From a virus, in IMG/VR virus record IMGVR_UViG_3300042301_002658, positions 1 through 25,612 of that record: a stretch of 25,612 nt of DNA. One strand, 5' to 3'. Both the position numbers and the translations under genes were made by a program. Within the stretch, counting starts at the first letter, position 1. Each line of letters starts with the position of its first letter. This document shows positions 13,183-20,800 of the stretch, piece after piece. Under the pieces are notes generated by a model. It was given only the letters and a program-made list of their open reading frames with translations, was not told the origin of the DNA and did not search any database.

Positions 13183-14112
13183 ATGCCATCCATCGATCTA
13201 CCCGCTGATGTCGAAGTGCTTGATGCTGACGCTGTAGGCGAGGCGGATGCAGCCTTGGGCATGCCGGATCAATCCTCCGAAGAGGGCGATTCAGAGGCTG
13301 GCGCTGTTGTTGCGGGCACAGAGACCGGTGCTGCCGCTGATGGCGATGGCGAGGACGGATCAGAAGTCGTCATCACCTTGGGCGGCGAGCAGCCTGCCGA
13401 TGATGCTGAGCAACGCGCCGCGCCTGATTGGGTGCGCGATCTGCGCAAGGCGAACCGGGAGAAGGATCGCCGCATCCGTGAGCTTGAACAGCAAGTTGCA
13501 ACCGCAAAGCCAGCGCCATCTGCCACGGTGGTGGGTGCCAAGCCAACGCTAGAGGCTTGCGACTTCGATACCGACAAGTACGACAGCGAGCTGGCCGGCT
13601 GGTACGAACGCAAGGGCAAGGCAGAGCGCGAAGTCGCTGAGCGCGAGCGGGCCGAAGAGGCGCAGCGCGAGGCATGGGGCGCCAAGGTCAAGGCCTACAA
13701 GGCCGCAGGCGCTGCCCTCAAGGTGCGCGACTTCGAAGACGCTGAGGCCATCACCAAGGACATCCTGAGCGAAGTTCAGCAAGGGATTCTGGTGGCCGGG
13801 CTCTCGAACCCTGCCGCCATGGTTTACGCCCTGGGCAAGAACCCCACGAAGGCGCGCGAGTTGTCCGCAATGACCGACCCAGTTCAATTCGCGGTGGCCA
13901 TTGGCAAGCTGGAGGCCAGCATGAAGATTGCGCCACGCAAGGCCGCCAGCACCACGCCAGAGCGCGAGCTGCGATCCGGTGCCGCTGGCGTCTCTGCCGT
14001 CGATACAACCTTGGACCGCTTGTATGCGGAAGCGGCCAAGACGGGTGATGTTTCAAAGGTCGTTGCCTACAAGGCAGCGAAGCGAGTGAAGGAAAAGGCA
14101 AGCGCCACCTGA
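13183..14112 (+). CDS. Scaffolding protein, P22 gp8-like
   Basis: A 309-residue protein (P22 gp8 has 303) between portal and coat, the usual place. The N-terminal 85 residues are highly acidic and disordered (EEGDSEAGAVVAGTETG, GDGEDGSEVV). Next comes a short WVRDLRKANREKDRRIRELEQQVA coiled coil, then helical repeats (EREVAERERAEEAQREAWG). The C-terminal end is basic (AYKAAKRVKEKASAT), matching the helix-loop-helix by which P22 scaffold holds coat protein. It directs procapsid assembly and leaves before or during packaging. I chose the ATG at 13183; the ribosome site is weak, and an in-frame TTG at 13132 would add 17 residues. Confidence 0.82.
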   Translation: MPSIDLPADVEVLDADAVGEADAALGMPDQSSEEGDSEAGAVVAGTETGAAADGDGEDGSEVVITLGGEQPADDAEQRAAPDWVRDLRKANREKDRRIRELEQQVATAKPAPSATVVGAKPTLEACDFDTDKYDSELAGWYERKGKAEREVAERERAEEAQREAWGAKVKAYKAAGAALKVRDFEDAEAITKDILSEVQQGILVAGLSNPAAMVYALGKNPTKARELSAMTDPVQFAVAIGKLEASMKIAPRKAASTTPERELRSGAAGVSAVDTTLDRLYAEAAKTGDVSKVVAYKAAKRVKEKASAT

Positions 14113-14265
14113 ACGGCGCCGGCTGGTAGCGCTGCCGTCACAGCGCTTCGGATTCGCCCACCTTACGGGTAGTGAAGTGAGGCCCCCGTCCGGCCCTGAG
14201 CGGATGAGTCAAGCAACGCGGCGCAAGTCGCACACGCCAACTCATCTACGCAAGGAGCCGCCATC
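14113..14265 (+). promoter_or_regulatory. Long leader of the coat gene with hairpin and diverged leader element
   Basis: A perfect 7-bp hairpin, AGCGCTG-ccgtca-CAGCGCT, lies at 14128-14147 just after the scaffold stop, without a T-run. Further on, TGAGGCCC at 14178-14185 and GGCCCTGAGCGGATG at 14192-14206 resemble TGAGGCCC and the start of the 29-nt element in the 8057-8175 leader, with two gaps and two mismatches. A strong AAGGAG precedes the coat ATG. No clear promoter boxes are seen. Confidence 0.4.
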
Positions 14266-15537
14266 ATGGCCTCGTTCAATAAGCAAGAAATCGTTCTCTT
14301 TGAGAAGGCCCTCGAAGGCTTTCAAGACGCCCTCATCATCAGCCGCCTGTTCGGCAAGTTCAACGTTGACGACACCGCCAGCGAACGAACTGCAGACCTG
14401 TTCTGGCGCCCTCAGCCGTACATCATTCAGTCCTTCTCGGGCAATGATCAATCGGCAAACTTTGGCCGCAACCACACGCAATTGAGCGTGCCAACCTCGC
14501 TGGGCTTCCAGCGCGCCGTGCCGATGGTGCTGACCGCCCGCGAGCTGCGCGACGAGCAGCAACGCGAGCGCCTGAGCAAAGCGGCAATGCAGCGCTTGGC
14601 CAGTGACATCAACGTGAGCTGCAGCGACTTGGCTGCGCTCTCGGGCACCATCTTCATCAAGCGCAGCGCTGCCGCGTCGGGCTTTGATGATGTGGCCGCC
14701 ATTGACACCGCCATGAACCGCCTGGGCATCCAGATGGATGATCGTGTGGCCTGCTACTCGTCCGGCGACTACAACAATATGGCGAGCAACTTGGCAGGCC
14801 GTGGCACCTTGACTCCCAAGGCGCTGACCGCCTACGAGCGCGCAGCCATCGGCATGGTGGCGGGCATTGACACCTACAAGCTGGACTACGCCTATCGCCT
14901 GACTGCTGCTGCAGGTGTTGGCGTCACGGTCAACGGTGCCAACCAGCGCTTCGTGCCGCGTGCCACCAGCACGGCGGGCACTGGCGAGACCCAGAACGTG
15001 GACAACCGCTTCCAGAACTTGACCATCACCGTCACCAGCGGCACGGTCAAGGTGGGCGATGCGTTCACCATCGCGGGCGTCAACGAGGTGCACCACATCA
15101 CCAAGGCCGATACCGGGGTGCTGAAGACCTTCCGCATTACCGCCATCGTCTCGGGCGGCGGCGGTTCGGGCGTAGTCACCATCAGCCCACCGATCATTGC
15201 GGCCGACTCCTCGCCAACGGATGCGGAGGTTCAGTACCGCAACGTGACGGCAACGCCAGCCAACGGCGCGGCGATCGTGTTCCAGAACACGGCAGCGGGC
15301 TCTTGCAACCCCTTCTGGCACCGCAGCGCGATGGAAATCATGCCCGGCCGCCTGAAGCCGCAAGAGAACGCGGGCATGGACGTGCTCACCGGCACCACGG
15401 ATCACGGCATTCCGGTGCTGATGACCCGTCAGGGCGCCATCGGCGATCTGTCCACCCGCTACCGCTTTGACGTGCTGTACGGGCTGGTGAACCTGCAGCC
15501 GCAGATGAGCGGCATTGAGATGTTCAGCCAGCCTTGA
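14266..15537 (+). CDS. Major capsid (coat) protein, P22 gp5-like
   Basis: A 423-residue protein (P22 gp5 has 430), with a strong AAGGAG before the start. The N-terminal helix MASFNKQEIVLFEKALEGF, LFWRPQPYIIQSF, and LTARELRDEQQRERLSKAAM match the P22 coat family. Residues about 220-345 correspond to the inserted I-domain, including QNVDNRFQNLTITVTSGTV, KVGDAFTIAGVNEVHHITK and a glycine-rich loop. The C-terminal AGMDVLTGTTDHGIPVLMTR and GDLSTRYRFDVLYGLVNLQP also match closely. It has the HK97 fold and builds the T=7-type shell. Strong ribosome binding and flanking hairpins fit high output. Confidence 0.93.
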   Translation: MASFNKQEIVLFEKALEGFQDALIISRLFGKFNVDDTASERTADLFWRPQPYIIQSFSGNDQSANFGRNHTQLSVPTSLGFQRAVPMVLTARELRDEQQRERLSKAAMQRLASDINVSCSDLAALSGTIFIKRSAAASGFDDVAAIDTAMNRLGIQMDDRVACYSSGDYNNMASNLAGRGTLTPKALTAYERAAIGMVAGIDTYKLDYAYRLTAAAGVGVTVNGANQRFVPRATSTAGTGETQNVDNRFQNLTITVTSGTVKVGDAFTIAGVNEVHHITKADTGVLKTFRITAIVSGGGGSGVVTISPPIIAADSSPTDAEVQYRNVTATPANGAAIVFQNTAAGSCNPFWHRSAMEIMPGRLKPQENAGMDVLTGTTDHGIPVLMTRQGAIGDLSTRYRFDVLYGLVNLQPQMSGIEMFSQP

Positions 15538-15557
15538 TCGGCCTGAGCTGAACCGAT

Positions 15558-15583
15558 GGCGGAGCCTTGAAAGAGGCTCCGCC
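15558..15583 (+). terminator. Strong hairpin after coat gene (terminator-like or mRNA end)
   Basis: A perfect 9-bp stem, GGCGGAGCC and GGCTCCGCC, encloses an 8-base loop 20 bases after the coat stop. It is followed by TTGTGCATTC, not a long T-run, so it is at best a weak intrinsic terminator. It could lower transcription into the adaptor genes or protect the 3' end of coat mRNA. The next gene has its own ribosome site 17-22 bases further on. Confidence 0.55.
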
Positions 15584-15610
15584 TTGTGCATTCAAGACGG
15601 AGTGAACACC

Positions 15611-15937
15611 ATGGACCAGTTCCCACAAATGCTCTACCGCGCTGGCGGACCCGAGCTGTTCGAAGGCAGCCGCTTCAGCACGGTCATCGTGCAAGACGAA
15701 TCGGAACTTGAGGCCGCAATGGCTGGCGGTTGGCACGAGACTTGGGCTGCCGCCAAGCTGGCCGACCTGCCTGAGCCGCCACCAGCGCCAGCGCCCGAGG
15801 AAGACAGCATCAAGCCGCCAACTCGCGACGAGCTGGAGCAGAAGGCCAAAGAACTTGGCATTGCCTTCCATCACAACACGGGCGACAAGAAGCTGGCTGA
15901 TCTCATTGCCGCCAAGCTGGCCGAGCAGGGCGCCTGA
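15611..15937 (+). CDS. Small virion-module protein with HeH/LEM-like C-terminal domain, 108 aa
   Basis: Starts MDQFPQMLYRAGGPELFEG with GGAG upstream of the ATG. Residues 1-55 form a small domain containing FSTVIVQDESELEAAMAGGWHETW. A Pro/Glu-rich linker (PEPPPAPAPEEDSIKPP) leads to TRDELEQKAKELGIAFHHNT and KKLADLIAAKLAEQG, which has the helix-extended-helix pattern found in many small phage proteins encoded next to the coat gene. It may bind nucleic acid or a capsid partner. The gene lies between coat and the gp4-like adaptor, where P22 has no equivalent. Role unproven. Confidence 0.68.
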   Translation: MDQFPQMLYRAGGPELFEGSRFSTVIVQDESELEAAMAGGWHETWAAAKLADLPEPPPAPAPEEDSIKPPTRDELEQKAKELGIAFHHNTGDKKLADLIAAKLAEQGA

Positions 15938-15939
15938 GC

Positions 15940-16419
15940 ATGTGGACCAAGCGCGAGCTGATCAACGAAGCGTTTGCTGAGCTCGCGCTGGCAGGGCATC
16001 AGTTCGACCTAGAGCCTGAAGAGATGCAAACCGCGCTGCGCCGCATGGATGCCATGGTGGCAGCCTGGGAAGCCAAGGGGATTCGCATCGGCTACGCACT
16101 GCCAAGCGGCCCCAGCAGCTCAGACCTTGACGACGCCAGCGGCATTCCAGATGCGGCAGTGCAGGCGGTGTTTCTGGGTTTGGCTGTGCAGCTCGCCCCT
16201 GGCTTTGGAAAGACGCTGCCGCCAGAGACCCGCAAGTCAGCCCGAGATGCGTATGACGCGCTCTTGATCTCTGCAGCGCAGCCGCCAGAGCAACAACTGA
16301 CGAGCAACCTCCCCATGGGTGCCGGCTTCAAGCGCCGTGAGCGCATCTTTTTCCCCAATCCAGACACCAGCCCCGTGCAGCTCACGCAAGGCGGCGATCT
16401 GAACCTTCTCCCGGAGTAG
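15940..16419 (+). CDS. P22 gp4-like head completion / tail accessory protein
   Basis: A 159-residue protein (P22 gp4 has 166). MWTKRELINEAFAELALAGHQFDLEP is the start typical of gp4-type adaptors. It is followed by EEMQTALRRMDAMVAAWEAKGIRIGYALP and IPDAAVQAVFLGLAVQLAPGFGK. The C-terminal SNLPMGAGFKRRERIFFPNPD segment also fits the family. In P22, gp4 binds the portal after packaging, starts closing the channel and forms the platform for gp10. The start follows the previous stop after two bases. Family assignment rests on recognised motifs and on gene order. Confidence 0.85.
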   Translation: MWTKRELINEAFAELALAGHQFDLEPEEMQTALRRMDAMVAAWEAKGIRIGYALPSGPSSSDLDDASGIPDAAVQAVFLGLAVQLAPGFGKTLPPETRKSARDAYDALLISAAQPPEQQLTSNLPMGAGFKRRERIFFPNPDTSPVQLTQGGDLNLLPE

Positions 16420-16423
16420 CACC

Positions 16424-16879
16424 ATGGCCATCGAAAGACTCAACGCGGGGGCGATCGGCGAGGCCGCTCAGGTGCCGTTCTATGACCCCTCGCAAGGGCA
16501 AGACCGCCGCGCATCTGTGACGGATCTGGTGGCGCTGGTGCGAGAGCTCACCAGCTCCGGCGCACAGCCCATCACGCAGTACGCCGCGCCCAACGCGACC
16601 GGCTTCAGCGTAACCATTGCGCCACCGACACCGGGCGCCAGCATGTGGCTGCTGCTGACCCCTGCCGCTGGCTATGCGGCCGGAACGGTCGTTCTGCCGC
16701 CGCAGGCCGCATGCGTTGACGGCCAAGAGCTGCAAGTTAGTTCGACCCAGGCTGTGACGGCGTTGACCATCAATGGCAGCGGTTCGACCGTCAACGGTGG
16801 GCCTACTGCGCTCACGGCCAATTCATTTTTCCGCCTGCGCTTCGATGGGGTCTTCAAGGCCTGGTACCGCGTCGGCTGA
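16424..16879 (+). CDS. Hypothetical structural-module protein, 151 aa
   Basis: Starts MAIERLNAGAIGEAAQVPFYDPSQG with GGAG just upstream. The N-terminal third is a short helical linker (RASVTDLVALVRELTSSG). The remainder is beta-rich with strands APNATGFSVTIAPPTPG, SMWLLLTPAAGYAAGTVVLPP and QAVTALTINGSGSTVNG, ending FFRLRFDGVFKAWYRVG. It has the look of a small beta-sandwich virion protein. It sits between the gp4-like and gp10-like genes, which are usually adjacent in P22. It may be a decoration or connector protein. No specific family was recognised. Confidence 0.65.
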   Translation: MAIERLNAGAIGEAAQVPFYDPSQGQDRRASVTDLVALVRELTSSGAQPITQYAAPNATGFSVTIAPPTPGASMWLLLTPAAGYAAGTVVLPPQAACVDGQELQVSSTQAVTALTINGSGSTVNGGPTALTANSFFRLRFDGVFKAWYRVG

Positions 16880-16908
16880 TCAAGCCCCCCAACCCAAGGA
16901 ACTGCATC

Positions 16909-17235
16909 ATGGTCAACAGCCCATTCAATCCCTACTACGGGCGCACCGTGTCCGTGGCCTCCGTTGCTGGCGCCGCGCAAGCGACCGTTGAATCGACGGC
17001 CAAGCAACTGCTGCTCACCAACGTGGGAACGGTGCTTTGCTTCGTCCGCGTTCGGCCCAACGGCAACAACACAGTGGCCAGCGTGGCGGACTTGCCGCTA
17101 CTCCCCAACAGCCAGCGCATCATTACGCGCTCGGGCAATGACAGCGCCGCGCAAGGCCAGGTCACTGTGGACGTCTTCTCGGCTGCCACCGGCTCTACGG
17201 TCTACATCACGCCCGGCGAAGGCGTAGGCCCCTAA
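16909..17235 (+). CDS. Small beta-rich structural-module protein, 108 aa
   Basis: Begins MVNSPFNPYYGRTVSVASV. Predicted strands include QLLLTNVGTVLCFVRVRPNG, LPLLPNSQRIITRSGND and GQVTVDVFSAATGSTVYITPG, giving a beta-sandwich shape with no helices, Cys motif or membrane segment. Short proteins of this kind occur among head-tail genes of many podoviruses, where some decorate the capsid. Its strand pattern recalls the 121-residue protein at 19869, but identity is low. Function uncertain. Confidence 0.65.
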   Translation: MVNSPFNPYYGRTVSVASVAGAAQATVESTAKQLLLTNVGTVLCFVRVRPNGNNTVASVADLPLLPNSQRIITRSGNDSAAQGQVTVDVFSAATGSTVYITPGEGVGP

Positions 17236-17252
17236 GAAGGCGCGGGCTATTC

Positions 17253-18656
17253 GTGCCACAAATCCCGATCCTGAGCGGCATCTATGCCGATGCCAACGCG
17301 GAGTTCCGGACCCGATATCCGCGCAACATGCGACCGGTGCCAAAGAGCCAAGGCATCTCGGCGGGCTACCTGCGGCCGGCTGATGGCATTGAGCAGACCG
17401 GCACATCGGCGGGGGTGGCGCGCGGCGCCATCGTCTGGAACGACATCTGCTACCGCGTGCAAGGCACAAAGCTGCAGCGCGTTGCTTCTGACGGCAGCAT
17501 TGAGACGCTGGGCGATGTGGGCGACGGCGGGCCGGTCTCAATGGATTACAGCTTCGAGCGGCTGGCCATCGCAAGCGGCGGGAGGCTCTTCTACTGGAAC
17601 GGCGCCACGCTGAGCCAAGTCACCGATCCAGACCTCGGCACAGCCTTGGATGTGATCTTCGTTGACGGCTACTTCATGACGACCGATGGCACCAGCCTGG
17701 TTGTCACAGAGCTGAGCGACTCGACCCAAGTCAACCCGCTGAAGTACGGCAGCGCAGAAGCCGATCCGGACCCCATCAAGGGCATGCTGCTCAAGCGCCA
17801 TGAGGTGTACGCGGTAGGCCGGCACACCATCGAAGTGTTTGAGAACGTGGGCGGGCAGCTCTTCCCATTCGCCCGAATTGAGGGCGCGCAGATTCCACGC
17901 GGCGCACTTGGTACGCACGCCTTCTGCTGGTATGTCGATGGGCTGGCCTTCCTTGGCGGCGGCCGTGGCGAGTCGCCTGCTGTGTGGCTGGGCCAGAACG
18001 GGGCCAGCGCCAAGATCAGCACGCGCGAGATCGAGCAGATCTTGGCCGGCTACACCGTCGCCGAGCTGGCAGCGGTTGTGATGGAGACGCGCACCGATCA
18101 AGGCCATCAAGACCTGATCTTGCACCTGCCAAACGTCAGCCTTGTGTACGACGCGGCAAGCTCTGCCGCCTTGCAGTCGCCGGTCTGGTTCGAGCTGTCC
18201 AGCGGCTTGAATGGGCTCTCTGCCTATCGCGCCCGGCACCTGGCATGGTGCTACGGCAAGTGGCTCTGCGGAGATCCAACCAGCTCAGCGCTTGGCGTGC
18301 TCACGCCAGCCGTTGCGAGCCACTACGGGCAGGTGGTCGGGTGGGCCTTTGGCACGGCGGTGCTCTTCAATGAGAACCTGGGAGGCGTGGTGCACGCCGT
18401 TGAACTTGCGTGCCTCACTGGCCGGGTTGCCCCTGGCGTTGACCCGGTTGTGTGGACCTCGCATTCATTCGACGGCGAGACCTGGAGCCTGGAGCGGCCA
18501 GTACGCGCCGGCAGCATCGGGCAGCGCAACCAGCGCTTGCAGTGGCGCCGGCAGGGCCAGATCCGCCAGATGCGGTTCCAGCGCTTCCGGGGCACCAGCG
18601 ATGCCAGCATCTCAGTGGCCCGGCTCGACATGACGATTGAGCCGTTGAATGCCTGA
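17253..18656 (+). CDS. P22 gp10-like tail hub (packaged DNA stabilisation protein)
   Basis: A 467-residue protein (P22 gp10 has 472) starting at GTG with only a weak ribosome site. The N-terminus contains FRTRYPRNMRPVPKSQGIS and GYLRPADGIEQTG. The body is a series of propeller-like strands: SMDYSFERLAIASGGRLFYW, DVIFVDGYFMTTDGTSLVVT, LLKRHEVYAVGRHTIEVFEN, GLAFLGGGRGESPAVWLGQN, and RNQRLQWRRQGQIRQMRFQRF near the end. This matches P22 gp10, which binds gp4, holds packaged DNA in the head and carries tailspikes and needle. Its stop overlaps the next gene by eight bases. Confidence 0.9.
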   Translation: MPQIPILSGIYADANAEFRTRYPRNMRPVPKSQGISAGYLRPADGIEQTGTSAGVARGAIVWNDICYRVQGTKLQRVASDGSIETLGDVGDGGPVSMDYSFERLAIASGGRLFYWNGATLSQVTDPDLGTALDVIFVDGYFMTTDGTSLVVTELSDSTQVNPLKYGSAEADPDPIKGMLLKRHEVYAVGRHTIEVFENVGGQLFPFARIEGAQIPRGALGTHAFCWYVDGLAFLGGGRGESPAVWLGQNGASAKISTREIEQILAGYTVAELAAVVMETRTDQGHQDLILHLPNVSLVYDAASSAALQSPVWFELSSGLNGLSAYRARHLAWCYGKWLCGDPTSSALGVLTPAVASHYGQVVGWAFGTAVLFNENLGGVVHAVELACLTGRVAPGVDPVVWTSHSFDGETWSLERPVRAGSIGQRNQRLQWRRQGQIRQMRFQRFRGTSDASISVARLDMTIEPLNA

Positions 18657-19206
18657 CAGCCCAGCCCTCACCACGCGCCGGCTATCGCGCGACAAGCTGC
18701 GGGAGTTCCTGGGCGACCGGCATGAGCTGATCCGAGCCTTCGAGAGCTACATCGATGCAATCAGCACCCAGATGCCCGACGCCATCACCCTGGCGCAGCA
18801 AACAGCGCAACGGGCTGAAGCTCTGGCGGGTCAGGCGCTCATGCAACAGCGTGAGCCAGAAGACGACATGCCAAGCCCGCCGGGTGGCAATGGTTCAGCG
18901 GCATCAAGCGCACCCAGCCTCACAGTGGGTGCGGCCGAGGTGGACTTTGGCGCCGCAGCAAAAGACGTCGCAACGGTCACGGTCACCGGTCAAGTTGGCG
19001 TCATCCCCAGCACCACGGTCATGGCTTGGATTACCGGCGCTGACAGCGACACCACGCCAGACAACCCGCAGCACGCGCACGAGCTCGCTGCGGCTCTCAT
19101 CTCTGTAACCCCCATCAACATCGTCACTGGCGGATTCACCCTCTCTGCGCGCTGCCCATCTTTGGCAAGCGGGCGGTTTCGGGTCCGCTGGGCTTGGAGT
19201 AACTGA
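18649..19206 (+). CDS. Coiled-coil protein in the tail-needle (gp26) position
   Basis: A 185-residue protein. TTRRLSRDKLREFLGDRHEL, IRAFESYIDAISTQMP and a further helix (LAQQTAQRAEALAGQALMQQ) give an N-terminal coiled coil, residues 8-70. A Pro/Gly linker (about 72-90) precedes a beta domain from LTVGAAEVDFGAAAKDVATV to GRFRVRWAWSN that includes TPDNPQHAHELAAALISV and GGFTLSAR, a C-terminal module seen in other phage tail proteins. P22 encodes its needle gp26 directly after gp10, and the helix-plus-tip plan is similar, though gp26 has a longer coil. Needle or channel plug is my best guess; the sequence is not clearly gp26. Confidence 0.6.
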   Translation: MPDSPALTTRRLSRDKLREFLGDRHELIRAFESYIDAISTQMPDAITLAQQTAQRAEALAGQALMQQREPEDDMPSPPGGNGSAASSAPSLTVGAAEVDFGAAAKDVATVTVTGQVGVIPSTTVMAWITGADSDTTPDNPQHAHELAAALISVTPINIVTGGFTLSARCPSLASGRFRVRWAWSN

Positions 19207-19208
19207 CC

Positions 19209-19859
19209 ATGGGCTTTCCGATCTCCAACGGCACCACTGCCGGAGACCTTCGCGTCGAGGCCGACAAAGCCGCCGCACGCGTCATCGTGGTACCGCGTGG
19301 CAATGGCTACAGCGCATCCGGCGTCACGGGCACCGTGGCAGCCGCCCTCGGCGCCAACAGCGCAGTGTTTGCCATGCGACTGGACCCCGGCTCATCGGCT
19401 CGCGCCTACATCGACCGCGTGCGGCTGCAATACACCTGCCTAGTGGCGTTCACTGTGCCGCTGACGGCTGGCCGCCGTCTGGCGCTGTTTCGGGGCTCTG
19501 GAGCCGCGACTGCGGGCGGCGCTTCCATGGGCGATGCGGTGCCAAAGCACACGACACACCCTGCCAGCGAGTTCAACATCGGATCTGGCGGAGACCTGCG
19601 CATTGCGACCACGGGCGCGCTGACCGTGACCGGCATCACATGGGAGGCTCAGCCCATCGCGACCATGCCCCTGGTGCATGTGGGCAACGCCGGCAATTAC
19701 GCTGAAGCGCTGTTTGAGTTCGCCGCATCGGAGAGCTACGAGGTGGTGCTTGAGCCTGGCCAAGTACTCGGCATCCGAAACCCCGCCGTCATGGATGCCG
19801 CCGGCACGTGGCAGCTCGGGGTAGGCGTGCAATGGCGCGAAGTCGCCGCTTACAGCTAA
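19209..19859 (+). CDS. Hypothetical beta-rich structural protein, 216 aa
   Basis: Starts MGFPISNGTTAGDLRVEADK two bases after the previous stop. It has many predicted strands (ARVIVVPRGNGYSASGVTG, AYIDRVRLQYTCLVAFTVPL, LRIATTGALTVTGITWEAQP, YEVVLEPGQVLGIRNPAVM) and ends TWQLGVGVQWREVAAYS. The final WQLGV-VQW-E segment is typical of small virion beta-sandwich proteins that present surfaces or bind a tail hub. There is no membrane helix. It is grouped with the 19869 gene between the tail hub and the ejection proteins. Role unknown, virion component inferred. Confidence 0.65.
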   Translation: MGFPISNGTTAGDLRVEADKAAARVIVVPRGNGYSASGVTGTVAAALGANSAVFAMRLDPGSSARAYIDRVRLQYTCLVAFTVPLTAGRRLALFRGSGAATAGGASMGDAVPKHTTHPASEFNIGSGGDLRIATTGALTVTGITWEAQPIATMPLVHVGNAGNYAEALFEFAASESYEVVLEPGQVLGIRNPAVMDAAGTWQLGVGVQWREVAAYS

Positions 19860-19868
19860 GGGGCCGCC

Positions 19869-20234
19869 ATGCAAAACAAGCTTGTACGAATTGGCCCGCT
19901 GCAGCTCTTGGCCGCACTGGGAACCGACATCATCACCCTGCCAACAGTCAGCGGCGGCACCAATGTTTCGGCGCCTGGCTTGGTGCTGATCTTGAAGCAC
20001 ATCCGCATCGTGAACAGATCAGCCGGCGCTGCGACCTTCAGCCTTTGGCTTGGAGCTTCAGGAGCCAATGTGGCGGGCACAGAGGTGATCGGCCAAGGGC
20101 TCAGCGTGGCAGCCAACAGCGCGTTTGATTGGTACGGCCTGCTGCGCATTGAAGGCGCGGAAGCGCTGGTTGGCGGAGCGGGTACGGCCAACGCGCTGAC
20201 CTTCCAAGCAGAGGGAGAGCTCGGCGTTTTGTGA
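19869..20234 (+). CDS. Hypothetical beta-rich structural protein, 121 aa
   Basis: Begins MQNKLVRIGPLQLLAALGTD after a GGGGCC stretch. The pattern LILKHIRIVNRSAGAATFSL, WLGASGANVAGTEVIGQGLS, and NSAFDWYGLLRIEGAEALVG is a small jelly-roll-like fold that I recognise in general form from short podovirus and siphovirus proteins. It has no cysteine or metal motif. It is the last gene before the second structured leader at 20261. Its fold resembles that of 16909-17235, and an ancient duplication is possible but not shown. Confidence 0.65.
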   Translation: MQNKLVRIGPLQLLAALGTDIITLPTVSGGTNVSAPGLVLILKHIRIVNRSAGAATFSLWLGASGANVAGTEVIGQGLSVAANSAFDWYGLLRIEGAEALVGGAGTANALTFQAEGELGVL

Positions 20235-20239
20235 GGCTG

Positions 20240-20350
20240 GCGCGCACGCTGCGCGCTGCCTACAATGCGCGCCATCTCGACCAGTCTTCTACTGGTCCGC
20301 TGAGAAATTGAGCCGCCAGCAGCTCACGACCCCTCATCCGGGAGTGACGC
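20240..20350 (+). promoter_or_regulatory. Promoter-like box, hairpin and repeated 29-nt element (copy B)
   Basis: GCGCGC-acgct-GCGCGC (20240-20256) precedes TACAAT (20261-20266), a good -10, followed by GCGCGCC. A perfect 7-bp hairpin, GACCAGT-cttct-ACTGGTC, sits at 20279-20297. The 29-nt element at 20294-20322 overlaps its 3' arm and matches 8097-8125 at 25 of 29 positions. The ATG of the cupin-like gene follows 29 bases later, with GGGAG upstream. The -35 is poor, so an activator or a different role is possible. Confidence 0.5.
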
Positions 20351-20800
20351 ATGGGCACCGCGCCAAACCTCAGCGATGCGCTTCAAGCGCCGCAAAGCAA
20401 CTCGCCAACACGCGAGCAAATCGACCGCTTGCAGGCTGCCATGTTGGCCATGCCGCAGGCGGACATCCCCGCAGAACACACCTTTGGCCCCGGCTTCTAT
20501 GCGCGCACCATCCGCATTCAAGCCGGCACCGTGCTTGTGGGCAAGGTTCATTCGACCGAACACCTCTTCATCATCAGCAAGGGCGAAATTGCTCTGGCGA
20601 CGGAAGACGGAACCCAGATCGTCAAGGCTCCATTCCAGACGGTATGCCGCCCGGGCTTGAAGCGAGTTGGTGCAGCAATTACCGATGTGGTTTGCACCAA
20701 TATCCACCTCACAAACGAGACCGATCTTGAAGCGCTTGAGCGCCTCTTGATCGAGCCGGAGCCGATGCTTCAAGCCGCAGCCAAGGAGCGGCTGCAATGA
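20351..20800 (+). CDS. Cupin-like phage protein, 149 aa
   Basis: Starts MGTAPNLSDALQAPQSNSPT with GGGAG upstream. After a helical N-terminus (REQIDRLQAAMLAMP), residues about 40-115 read as a double-stranded beta-helix: HTFGPGFYARTIRIQAGTVL, VGKVHSTEHLFIISKGEIAL, ATEDGTQIVKAPFQTVCRPG. This matches the cupin/RmlC strand order, with His and Glu in HSTEHLFI at the usual metal positions. The tail (LEALERLLIEPEPMLQ) is helical. Cupin-like proteins occur in podovirus genomes near ejection genes, but their role is not settled. The position equals P22 gene 14, yet the sequence does not resemble gp14. It is coupled to the next gene by ATGA. Confidence 0.68.
   Translation: MGTAPNLSDALQAPQSNSPTREQIDRLQAAMLAMPQADIPAEHTFGPGFYARTIRIQAGTVLVGKVHSTEHLFIISKGEIALATEDGTQIVKAPFQTVCRPGLKRVGAAITDVVCTNIHLTNETDLEALERLLIEPEPMLQAAAKERLQ

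Noticed and set aside
14242-15591. 449-codon minus-strand frame opposite the coat gene
   Set aside because: The plus strand encodes a clear P22-type coat protein. The antisense product is His/Ala/Val-rich, which is typical of a shadow frame.
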